The position numbers were made by a program, and so were the translations under genes. 64,000 nt of DNA from Streptomyces syringium (GTDB taxonomy: Bacteria > Actinomycetota > Actinomycetes > Streptomycetales > Streptomycetaceae): positions 4,237,501 through 4,301,500 of the forward strand of contig NZ_JAGIOH010000001.1 of the NCBI RefSeq assembly GCF_017876625.1, given 5' to 3'. The notes under the pieces were generated by a model. It did not search any database and had not been told where the DNA came from. It saw nothing but the letters and a program-made list of their open reading frames with translations. This document shows, one piece after another, positions 43,615 to 50,543 of this stretch; the first letter of the stretch is position 1; every line of letters begins with the position of its first letter.

Positions 43615-43679
43615 GGGAAAAGAGCCCTTCGAAAAGTGGTGGGGGTGGCGGGTGAGGGGTGCGGGCGCCGGCGGGGCCG

Positions 43680-44426
43680 TTACGCCGCGCGTGCCTCGGT
43701 GATCCAGGCGGTCGCGGTCCGGGCGTCGATATTGGCTCCGGCGAGGCGCTCGACGATGGCCTCGTCGGTGGCTCCCTCGCCGAGCGCGCGCACGACGAAG
43801 GGGTAGAACTGCACCCGGTTCAGCATCGGTTGGTTGCGCAGCACCGCGTCGCGCAGCTGGCCGGCCGCGTCCGTCTTGACGGCGTCGGCCAGTGCTTCGA
43901 GCTGGATGGTGATGAGCGCGGCGGCCATCGGGTCGGTGAGCCGCACCGAACCGTCGGGTTCGACGACGAGCGTGCTGGGCGCGGAGGAGACCACGGCCTC
44001 CGGCTCGGAGATGACCAGATTGCCCATGCCGCTCAGGATCCGGTTGGTGTCGCTGAGGCAGCGGAAGCCGTTGAGACGGCCGAGGGTGGCGACGAGGACA
44101 CAGACGGCCTTGCCGCGGAGCGGGCCCCGGGCATGCGGGCGGGAGGCCCAGTCGATGGCGTTCTTGAGCACGCCGGGGATGGTGTTGTTGTACTCGGGGG
44201 TGGCGATGACGATGCCGTCGGCCTGCCGGATCGCCTCGCGCAGCCGGGTCACGGCCGGCGGCGCCGGGTCGACGTCCAGGTCCTCGTTGTAGACCGGGAC
44301 GTCGGCGAGCCCGTCGAAGATCTCCAGCTCCATGCCCTCGGGGGCCAGCGGCTGGAGGGCCCCCAGCAGACGGGTGTTGTACGAGCCCCGGCGCAGGGAC
44401 CCGGAAATGGCGAGGATGCGGGACAT
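43680..44426 (-). CDS. NADPH-dependent FMN reductase
   Basis: A 248-residue flavodoxin-fold reductase (ILAISGSLRRGSYNTRLLGA phosphate loop, IVIATPEYNNTIPGVLKNAIDW flavin contact). The first 180 residues are the FMN-reductase domain; about 70 further residues (from LTDPMAAALITIQLEALADA) form a C-terminal extension found in a subset of actinobacterial members. It likely supplies FMNH2 to the flavin monooxygenase at the end of the operon. AAAGG lies 8 bp before the ATG. Its gene follows the synthase gene after 139 bp. Confidence 0.9.
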   Translation of the reverse strand: MSRILAISGSLRRGSYNTRLLGALQPLAPEGMELEIFDGLADVPVYNEDLDVDPAPPAVTRLREAIRQADGIVIATPEYNNTIPGVLKNAIDWASRPHARGPLRGKAVCVLVATLGRLNGFRCLSDTNRILSGMGNLVISEPEAVVSSAPSTLVVEPDGSVRLTDPMAAALITIQLEALADAVKTDAAGQLRDAVLRNQPMLNRVQFYPFVVRALGEGATDEAIVERLAGANIDARTATAWITEARAA

Positions 44427-44565
44427 GCGGCGGCCTTTCCGTGCGGTGGTGTCCTTGCACGCCGGCCGTACGCCGGTGGATATCGCGGGCCGGACCGTGC
44501 CCGGTGGGCGGTCGTCCGTCGGATATCGGCGGTACGGCGGCGGAATTTCGGGAAACGCCCGGCGC

Positions 44566-45663
44566 TCAGGCCGGTACCACCTCGGAGAAGGCTTCCTCGA
44601 ACTCGAATTCCGCTGCGCTCGCGGTCCATTGGCCCAGCGACACCTCGGCCGTGATGCCCGGGCCGAAGCCGGCGATCATGCCGCGCGCGCCGTCCGTCAC
44701 TTCGTTCTCGTCGAACATGCGGGCCAGCGAGTCCAGGACCACCGCACTGGCGATGTTCCCGTATTCGGTGAGGGTGCTCCGGCTGAACCTGAATTCCTCG
44801 GGAGCGACGCCGAGGTATTTGCAGAGGTCGTCCAGGATGCGCGGGCCGCCCGCGTGGATGATGTAGAAGTCGAGGCCCTGGACGTCCCAGCCGTGCTGCC
44901 CGGAGATCTCGCGGAGGACGGGGGCGAGCGGCTCCATCGTGCCGGGCACGCGCTTGTCGAGCCGGAAGTGGAAGCCCGTGTCCTTCACGTCGTAGGAGAT
45001 CCAGTCCTCGGTGTCCGGGATGAGATAGGCGGCGTTGCGCTGCAGCCGCACGCCGGTGCCGCCCTCGCCGCGGACCACGGTCGCCGCCACGGCGTCGCCG
45101 AACAGACCGTCGGAGAGCAGGGAGCCGACGTCGCCGTCCGACGGCTGGTAGCACAGGGAGCAGAACTCGCAGGCCACGATGAGGACGTTCGCCTGCGGAT
45201 GGGCGACGCAGAAGTCGTGCGCGCGGTTGATGGCGGCGGCGCCGGCCGCGCAGCCGAGCTGGGCGATCGGGATCTGGCGGGTGTCGGAGCGGAACCCCAT
45301 GGAGTTGATCAGCCAGGCCGTCATCGAGGGCATCATGAAGCCCGTGCACGATACATAGATGATCGCGTCGACGTCGCGGGCGGTCAGCTCGGCATTGGCG
45401 AGGGCCTGCTGGACGACTGGCGGGACGCGGCGTTTGGCCTCGCGTTCGTAGATTTTGTTGCGTGTCTCGAACCCGGGGTGCTGAAGGGTGCGTTCGAGCG
45501 GCTGGACGATGTGGCGTTTGCGTACGCCGGTGTTGGTGATGAGACGTAGCGCGAGCGGCAGATGCGGGCTTCCGGAATACACGCGCCGTGCCATGTCGAG
45601 AGTCTCGTCCATGGTGATGACGTTTTCCGGAACCGCGATCGCCGGACGGCAGATGGTTGCCAA
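44566..45663 (-). CDS. rppA: Type III polyketide synthase, 1,3,6,8-tetrahydroxynaphthalene synthase (RppA)
   Basis: A 365-residue chalcone-synthase-fold enzyme condensing five malonyl-CoA into 1,3,6,8-tetrahydroxynaphthalene, which oxidises to flaviolin. With TTG at 45663 as start, the residues fall exactly on the numbering of the S. coelicolor enzyme: Cys106 (SCTGFMMPS), catalytic Cys138 (AQLGCAAGAAA), Tyr224 (DWISYDV), His270 (YIIHAGGPR) and Asn303 (TEYGNIASA). AAGGAG lies 6 bp before that TTG; an ATG at 45756 would add 31 unrelated residues. It is first in a five-gene leftward operon and has a 20-bp palindrome 40 bp upstream. Confidence 0.97.
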   Translation of the reverse strand: MATICRPAIAVPENVITMDETLDMARRVYSGSPHLPLALRLITNTGVRKRHIVQPLERTLQHPGFETRNKIYEREAKRRVPPVVQQALANAELTARDVDAIIYVSCTGFMMPSMTAWLINSMGFRSDTRQIPIAQLGCAAGAAAINRAHDFCVAHPQANVLIVACEFCSLCYQPSDGDVGSLLSDGLFGDAVAATVVRGEGGTGVRLQRNAAYLIPDTEDWISYDVKDTGFHFRLDKRVPGTMEPLAPVLREISGQHGWDVQGLDFYIIHAGGPRILDDLCKYLGVAPEEFRFSRSTLTEYGNIASAVVLDSLARMFDENEVTDGARGMIAGFGPGITAEVSLGQWTASAAEFEFEEAFSEVVPA

Positions 45664-46048
45664 GGCAGTCTCCTTAACCCGTTGTGACGAGCGCACGGAT
45701 GACACCTCACCGGGGTGAGGTGCGGTGAGCACGTGCAGCATGCAAACAAATGCCAAACGGGCGCCGCAAGAGGGGAGATGATGCCCCTACGTGGCACGGA
45801 CTGCCCCCTTCCGGTGGGGCTGCGTCCGGCTGCATAAAGACTGCGTCAGCGTTTTCAGGTCGTTGTTTGGATTTCCTTCCCGGAAATGGGCATGGCGATA
45901 TCGCGCCCGGTGCTCGGCCCCTCGGTCGCGGTGCTCGTCGGCTTTCGTGAGTGGGGTGACGGATGAGGGGTGCGGGAGGAGCCCCTGCCGCGGCGCACGG
46001 GGGCGGCACGCGCGGCAGGGGCGGTTCGTGGTCCGGCCCGTGCTCGGG
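45664..46048. other. Promoter region of the rppA operon
   Basis: No gene is supported in these 385 bases. Near the synthase start lies the perfect palindrome CACCTCACC-GG-GGTGAGGTG (45703-45722), followed by a patch with CATGCAAACAAATGCCAAACG at 45739-45759 that is AT-rich for this DNA. Further right, TTTCC-N5-GGAAA at 45872-45886 is a weak dyad. The SDR gene ends at 46049. Confidence 0.5.
45703..45722. promoter_or_regulatory. 20-bp perfect palindrome upstream of rppA
   Basis: CACCTCACC-GG-GGTGAGGTG has 9-bp arms and a 2-bp centre, with a further GGTGAG half-site at 45724-45729. It ends 40 bp before the TTG start. Candidate operator; it does not match the CGGAGGG palindromes nearby. Confidence 0.6.
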
Positions 46049-46822
46049 TCAGTGCATGATCTGGCCCCCGTCCACGGGCAGATGGGCGCCGGTGATGTGC
46101 CGGCACAGATCGCTGGACAGGGCGACGATGGCGTCGGCCACGTCCTCGGCCTGGGCGATCCGGCGCAGCGGGGTGACGGCCTCGATGGCGGCGACGGCGG
46201 GCAGACGCCGGGTCGGCGCGCTGCCGTCGGTGGGCACCAGCCCGGGGGCGACGGTGTTCACCCGCACGCCGTCGGGGCCCAGTTCGGCGGCGAGAACCCG
46301 CATCAGCGCGTCCTGTGCGGCCTTGGCCACGGCGATGTCCGCCACCTCGGGCGCGCCGCTGCGGGATTCGCTGGAGCCGACGAAGACGATGCTGCCGCCG
46401 CGGCGCTGCCGCATGGCGGCGCCGACCAGCCGGCACACGTTCAAGGTGGCGCGCAGCTGGCCGTCCACCCGGGACTGGATCTCGAAGCCGGAGTCGAGGG
46501 CGGTGCCCCGGAAGACCGGTCCGCCGCCGATGGCGTTGCACACGAGGATGTCGATGTCGCCGAGCAGCTCGGTGGCCTGCCAGACGAGCTCCGCGGCGGC
46601 GTCCGGGTCGCAGACGTCGCCCTGCACGGCGACGGCCTTGGCGTTCTCCTGCTCGATGTCCCGGACGACGTCCCGGGCGGCCTGTTCGTTGCGGAGGTAG
46701 TTGACGGCCACCGAGGCACCGGCGCGGCCGAGGGCCCGGGCCGTGGCGGCCCCGATGCCGCGGCTGCCGCCGGTCACCAGCGCGGTGCGACCCGCCAGGA
46801 GGCGGCCGGCATCTGTGTTCAC
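46049..46822 (-). CDS. SDR-family protein lacking the catalytic Tyr, copy 1
   Basis: A 257-residue short-chain dehydrogenase/reductase fold. The dinucleotide loop is VTGGSRGIG (residues 16-24) and the NAG region is LVCNAIGG. Ser150-Ser151 sit at the catalytic serine position. The YxxxK motif, however, reads I163-AVA-K167, so Tyr is replaced by Ile. A normal reductase reaction is therefore doubtful. It is highly similar to the second copy at 49540. GTG at 46822 has AGGAG 8 bp upstream. It lies 71 bp downstream of the DUF4097 gene and is probably cotranscribed with it. Confidence 0.9.
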   Translation of the reverse strand: MNTDAGRLLAGRTALVTGGSRGIGAATARALGRAGASVAVNYLRNEQAARDVVRDIEQENAKAVAVQGDVCDPDAAAELVWQATELLGDIDILVCNAIGGGPVFRGTALDSGFEIQSRVDGQLRATLNVCRLVGAAMRQRRGGSIVFVGSSESRSGAPEVADIAVAKAAQDALMRVLAAELGPDGVRVNTVAPGLVPTDGSAPTRRLPAVAAIEAVTPLRRIAQAEDVADAIVALSSDLCRHITGAHLPVDGGQIMH

Positions 46823-46893
46823 GTGAGGACTCCTGATCTCCTGGCCCTGGGGAAGGGCCTGAGGGGCGGGCGGGAAGGGGCGCCTGTGGGGCG

Positions 46894-47994
46894 TCAGACG
46901 GCGCGGGTGATCCAGACCCGGCCGGACCCGGTGCGGGCCCGCAGCCGAACGCGCGGCGCGCCCGCCCGTGGCGCGGAGCCGGCCGCCAGGTCGTCGCGCA
47001 CCCCGCCGGCCCCGGAGTGGGCGTCCACATCGGGGATCACGCCGTCGCGTACGCCGACGCGGATCTCGCCGGAGGTGGTGACGGCTTCGAGGCTTCCCGC
47101 GGCCAGGGAGCCGACCGAGACCATCCCCGTGCCGGTGTGCGCGGAGACCTCGCCCTCGACGGTGCCCACATCGATCGAACCGCTGCCGGTACGCAGGCGC
47201 GCGGGGCCCGCCAGCCGTCCGGCGCGGACGCTGCCGGTGCCGGTGTCCAACTCGGCCTCGCCCTCGGCCCGCTCCAGATCGAGGGAGCCGGCGCCGGTGT
47301 GCAGGTGAGCGGTGGCGGCGGTGCCCGTGACGGAGACGAAGCCGCTGCCGGTGCGCAGGTGCGGCCGGGAGAGCGCGGGGGCGGTGATGTCGACGGTGAG
47401 CGCGGTGGTCCACAGCGGGTGGCCGTGGGGGAGCGCGATGCGCAGCCCGGCTTCGGGGGAGAAGGAGATCTCGATGTCGTCGAGACCGGGTGCGGTGAAC
47501 GCGGGCGCTCCGACGGCGGGCACCGCTTCGGCGGTGGGTGTCGTCCCGGGGGCGCTGGGGACGAGGCCGTGCCCGGGGACATAGCCGTGTCCGGGCGGCA
47601 CGGTGCCGAAGCCGGGCGCATAGCCGTGGCCGGGCGGTATCGGACCGTGCGGGCCCTGACCCGCGCCCCACCCGTGACCGAACGGCGACGGCACGGGCGG
47701 CACTCCGGGTACGGGCGGTACTCCGGGCACGGGCGGGACCTGCGGCATCCGGCCCGGCTGCCAGTCGTATTCGGGCTGCCAGCCCCAGGCGTCACCGCGC
47801 GGCGAGCCATCGGGCTCGGCGGGCCATGCCCGGTACCCGTACCCACCGGGCTCCGGCCGCACCTCGACGACGAGCTCCGGCCCGTCGGCCAGCCGGGCGC
47901 GGATCCCGCCCGAGCCCAGCTCGACATCCAACCGAACCGGCTGCGCGCAGGAGAAGACCTCTCGCCGCACGACACCGGTGCCTAACGCCACCAT
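46894..47994 (-). CDS. DUF4097-family protein with beta-repeat C-terminus, TTA codon 4
   Basis: A 366-residue protein. The C-terminal half is a DUF4097-type repeat domain with successive turns reading TGSGFVSV, TGAGSLDL, TGTGSVRA, TGSGSIDV, TGTGMVSV and TSGEIRV, likely a beta-solenoid. An N-terminal beta part (REVFSCAQPVRLDVELGSGG) and a Pro/Gly-rich middle (VPGVPPVPGVPPVP, PGHGYAPG) precede it. No signal peptide or catalytic motif is seen. Leu4 is encoded by TTA, making bldA dependence likely. ATG at 47994 has GAGGAAAAGG upstream; GTG at 48012 is an alternative. Two CGGAGGG palindromes lie upstream. Confidence 0.85.
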   Translation of the reverse strand: MVALGTGVVRREVFSCAQPVRLDVELGSGGIRARLADGPELVVEVRPEPGGYGYRAWPAEPDGSPRGDAWGWQPEYDWQPGRMPQVPPVPGVPPVPGVPPVPSPFGHGWGAGQGPHGPIPPGHGYAPGFGTVPPGHGYVPGHGLVPSAPGTTPTAEAVPAVGAPAFTAPGLDDIEISFSPEAGLRIALPHGHPLWTTALTVDITAPALSRPHLRTGSGFVSVTGTAATAHLHTGAGSLDLERAEGEAELDTGTGSVRAGRLAGPARLRTGSGSIDVGTVEGEVSAHTGTGMVSVGSLAAGSLEAVTTSGEIRVGVRDGVIPDVDAHSGAGGVRDDLAAGSAPRAGAPRVRLRARTGSGRVWITRAV

Positions 47995-48027
47995 GACCTT
48001 TTCCTCATTCACGAGTCCTGAACTGAT

Positions 48028-48044
48028 CGGAGGGCATCCCTCCG
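48028..48044. promoter_or_regulatory. CGGAGGG palindrome, site A
   Basis: CGGAGGG-CAT-CCCTCCG, perfect 7-3-7 dyad, 34 bp upstream of the DUF4097 ATG. One of five matching sites at this locus; proposed TetR operator. Confidence 0.75.
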
Positions 48045-48063
48045 AACCATGCCCTCACAGTAT

Positions 48064-48080
48064 CGGAGGAAAACCCTCCG
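48064..48080. promoter_or_regulatory. CGGAGGG palindrome, site B
   Basis: CGGAGGA-AAA-CCCTCCG, one mismatch in the left arm, 36 bp centre to centre from site A, between the divergent DUF4097 and HxlR genes. Confidence 0.7.
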
Positions 48081-48258
48081 AACAAGGGGAGTCTGCGCCT
48101 ATCTGGCTTGAAAAATGGCTCTGACCAGTACTGATGCATCAAGAGTTGGCAAAACCGACGCCAGCGGTAACCGGGCGTTCCTGACGTGTTGAATGATCAG
48201 AATGCGACACGAACAGGCAATCTCGATCACGCAACCTGTCGAGGCGGGAGGGGCGACC

Positions 48259-48678
48259 ATGACCGGCACGGGGGACACGGGGGAGGCGCCGTGGCGCGGT
48301 GAGGGACCGCGGCGCGGCGGGACGGAAGCGGCCTCCGGGGATGTCGGCTTACCGGACGTGTCGTCCGCCCGGGCCGTCATCGGCATCATCTCGGGGAAGT
48401 GGGACCTGACGGTCCTGGTCGAACTCTGGTCGCAGGGCCGGGGGCACGCGGAGCTGGGACGCGCCACGGGCGTGGAGCGCAAGCAGCTCACGCGCGTCCT
48501 GCGCCGCCTGGAGGGCGCGCGGCTGGTCGACCGCATGGTCGACACCGAACGCTCACCGGTGCGGGTGCGCTACGGCCTCACCCGGCGCGGCCGCGAGCTG
48601 CTGCGCAGCGTCGACGAACTGGCGCGCTGGTGGGTGACGGCGCCGGTGGAGGGCGCTCCCGCTCCCCGAGAGGCGTGA
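48259..48678 (+). CDS. HxlR-family transcriptional regulator with TTA codon
   Basis: A 139-residue winged-helix regulator of the HxlR type (IISGKWDLTVLVELWSQGRG, ELGRATGVERKQLTRVLRRL, VRVRYGLTRRGRELL). Leu31 in DVGLPDVS is coded by TTA (48349-48351), so its synthesis may await bldA tRNA late in growth. ATG at 48259 has GGGAGGGG just upstream; ATG at 48193 is unlikely. It is divergent from the DUF4097 gene across sites A and B and convergent with the TetR gene. It could control the polyketide operon. Confidence 0.88.
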   Translation: MTGTGDTGEAPWRGEGPRRGGTEAASGDVGLPDVSSARAVIGIISGKWDLTVLVELWSQGRGHAELGRATGVERKQLTRVLRRLEGARLVDRMVDTERSPVRVRYGLTRRGRELLRSVDELARWWVTAPVEGAPAPREA

Positions 48679-48752
48679 CGGCTCGCGTGCCCGGCGTCGA
48701 GGCCGGGGAGTGCGGGCGCGTGCCGGGGGTCCGGGTGTGTGCCGGGGGCCTT

Positions 48753-49442
48753 TCAGCCGCGCCCGCCGTCCTCCGGCGCGCCACTGATGTCGCCGCCGTT
48801 CCACAGGGCGTCCAGTGCCTGCTGGTCGAGCCGGGGGCCCGCCGCCCGGCCCGACTCCGGGGCCGCGAGCCCCTGGATGAGCAGCCGCAGATACCGGTGG
48901 GCGAGCTGCTGCCCCAGCTCGGCCTCGATGCCCGGCAACGGCCGGGAGATCAGCGAGAGGACGAGCAGGATGTCGACGTGGTTGACCTCCGCCCGCAGCG
49001 AGCCCTCGGCGCGGGCGCGGTCGAGCAGGCCGTTCAGCGCGTCCACGTACTCGGTCCTGGTGCGCAGTACCTCGTCGGTCTTCACGAACCGGCCCGCGGC
49101 GACGGGCAGCATGCCGGCCGCGTGCGTGGTGACGCAGTGGTGCAGGACCCGGGTCAGCGCTCCCCAGGCGTCCGGTTCCTGCTCCGTGGCCTCGGCCACC
49201 TCGTGCGTCACCTCGCGCATGACGTCGAGGCAGACCTCGCGCAGCAGGTCCTCACGGGTGGCGAAGCGCCGGTAGAGCGTGGCGATGCCGACGCCGCCGC
49301 GCCGGGCCACCATCTCCAGCGGCGCCTCGGGGCCCTTTTCCTGGAAGACCTGCTTCGCGGCGTCGATGATCCGCCGCCGCGCCTCCGCGCGGAACCGCGG
49401 GCCGCTCTGCTGTGCCGTCTCCGAGCCGTGCGCCGTGGCCAT
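48753..49442 (-). CDS. TetR-family transcriptional regulator
   Basis: A 229-residue TetR regulator. The DNA-binding domain is RRRIIDAAKQVFQEKGPEAP, then LEMVARRGGVGIATLYRRFA (residues about 19-65). The rest is a variable ligand domain with a SetR/TetR_C-like helical pattern (AWGALTRVLHHCVTTHAAGM). The operator palindrome C lies 27 bp upstream of its ATG, which suggests autoregulation, and identical palindromes lie before DUF4097 and SDR copy 2, which it probably represses. ATG at 49442 is used; upstream in-frame codons run through the operator. Confidence 0.92.
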   Translation of the reverse strand: MATAHGSETAQQSGPRFRAEARRRIIDAAKQVFQEKGPEAPLEMVARRGGVGIATLYRRFATREDLLREVCLDVMREVTHEVAEATEQEPDAWGALTRVLHHCVTTHAAGMLPVAAGRFVKTDEVLRTRTEYVDALNGLLDRARAEGSLRAEVNHVDILLVLSLISRPLPGIEAELGQQLAHRYLRLLIQGLAAPESGRAAGPRLDQQALDALWNGGDISGAPEDGGRG

Positions 49443-49468
49443 CGCGCGTGCACCCCCTGGTCGAACTT

Positions 49469-49485
49469 CGGAGGGACTTCCTCCG
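49469..49485. promoter_or_regulatory. CGGAGGG palindrome, site C
   Basis: CGGAGGG-ACT-TCCTCCG with one mismatch, 27 bp upstream of the TetR ATG; likely autoregulatory operator. Confidence 0.75.
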
Positions 49486-49539
49486 ATCATCGACTCTACC
49501 GTGGGTGCCATGGGCGCCGTGGGCGCCCGGCGTGCCGGG

Positions 49540-50304
49540 TCAGTGCGAGGCCTGGCCGCCGTCCACCGGCACATAGGCGCCGGTGATGTGCCGGGTCAGA
49601 TCGCTGGCGAACGCCACGACCGCGTCGCCCACGTCCCCGGGCTGCGCGAGCCGGCGCAGGGCGGTGTTGCTCTCGATGGCCGCGACGAGCTCGGGCCGCA
49701 TCGCCTCGGCGCTGCCGTCGGTGGGGACGAGGCCGGGGGCGATGGTGTTCACGCGGATGCCGTAGGGCCCGACCTCGGCGGCGAGCGAGCGCATCAGCGC
49801 GTCCTGCGCGGCCTTGGCGATGGCGATCTCGGGGATCGCGGGCGCGCTGCTGCGGGACTCGGTGGAACCGATGAACACGATGCTGCCCGCGCCGCGTTCG
49901 CGCATGCCGGGCACGACCAGGCGGCACATCTGGAGGGTGGCGCGTAACTGTGTCCGGACGCGCTCCTCGATCTGGGCGGCGGACTCGATGGTCGACCCGT
50001 GGGTCACGGCGCCGGGTCCGGCGGCGTTGCACACGAGGATGTCGATGTCGCCGAGCATCGCGGCGGCCTGGTCGGCCACGTGGATCGCGCCCTCGGGGTC
50101 ACAGACGTCGCCCTGCACGGCGACGGCCTTCGAGCCCTCGGCCTCGATCAGCTGGACCACGTCCGACGCCGCCTGCTCGTTGCGGAGGTAGTTGACGACG
50201 ACAGACGCTCCGCTGTGGCCGAGCGCGAGGGCGCACGCGGCGCCGATCCCGCGGCTGGCGCCGGTGACGAGCGCTGTGCGGCCTTCGAGGAGGCGGTTGC
50301 TCAT
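49540..50304 (-). CDS. SDR-family protein lacking the catalytic Tyr, copy 2, TTA codon
   Basis: A 254-residue paralogue of the protein at 46049. The dinucleotide loop is VTGASRGIG, the NAG region is LVCNAAGPG, and the serine block is IGSTESRSS. The YxxxK motif is again altered, I160-AIA-K164. Leu120 in RTQLRATL is a TTA codon. Retention of the same substitution in both copies argues for function, not decay, perhaps a binding or non-redox role. Two CGGAGGG palindromes (sites D and E) lie 54 and 91 bp upstream. It lies 97 bp from the TetR start but is transcribed toward it. Confidence 0.9.
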   Translation of the reverse strand: MSNRLLEGRTALVTGASRGIGAACALALGHSGASVVVNYLRNEQAASDVVQLIEAEGSKAVAVQGDVCDPEGAIHVADQAAAMLGDIDILVCNAAGPGAVTHGSTIESAAQIEERVRTQLRATLQMCRLVVPGMRERGAGSIVFIGSTESRSSAPAIPEIAIAKAAQDALMRSLAAEVGPYGIRVNTIAPGLVPTDGSAEAMRPELVAAIESNTALRRLAQPGDVGDAVVAFASDLTRHITGAYVPVDGGQASH

Positions 50305-50357
50305 GGTTGGTGCTCCTGGGTGGGTTCGCGCGTTCGCGTGCGCGGTAGGGAAAGCAT

Positions 50358-50374
50358 CGGAGGGGTACCCTCCG
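50358..50374. promoter_or_regulatory. CGGAGGG palindrome, site D
   Basis: CGGAGGG-GTA-CCCTCCG, perfect and extended to ATCGG..CCGAT (9-3-9). It is 54 bp upstream of SDR copy 2. Confidence 0.8.
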
Positions 50375-50394
50375 ATCTACTCCCGCGAGACTAT

Positions 50395-50411
50395 CGGAGG
50401 GCTGCCCTTCG
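50395..50411. promoter_or_regulatory. CGGAGGG palindrome, site E
   Basis: CGGAGGG-CTG-CCCTTCG, one mismatch, flanked by TAT and ATA, 37 bp centre to centre from site D. Confidence 0.7.
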
Positions 50412-50543
50412 ATACAAGATCCACTGCCTGGGGCTTTGACTCTTAGGGTTCCCCGCCGTGTCCCGCTGCGCGCAGCGGCAACGGCACAAGCGCCAGCGGA
50501 AACCGCGCCGCACCCGGCAAAGGTCAAAGCTCCGCGCAGCGGA

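Noticed and set aside
43670..43690. Possible TTA codon at the end of the FMN reductase gene
   Set aside because: The TTA on the plus strand is the complement of the TAA stop codon, not a leucine codon.
44470..44540. Two GGATATCG copies between rppA and the FMN reductase gene
   Set aside because: Only eight bases, about 40 bp apart in the same orientation, with no symmetry beyond GATATC; too weak to call.
45664..45756. Longer rppA product starting at an ATG at 45756
   Set aside because: The extension has no counterpart in the family, whereas TTG at 45663 has an ideal ribosome binding site and puts all active-site residues at their known numbers.
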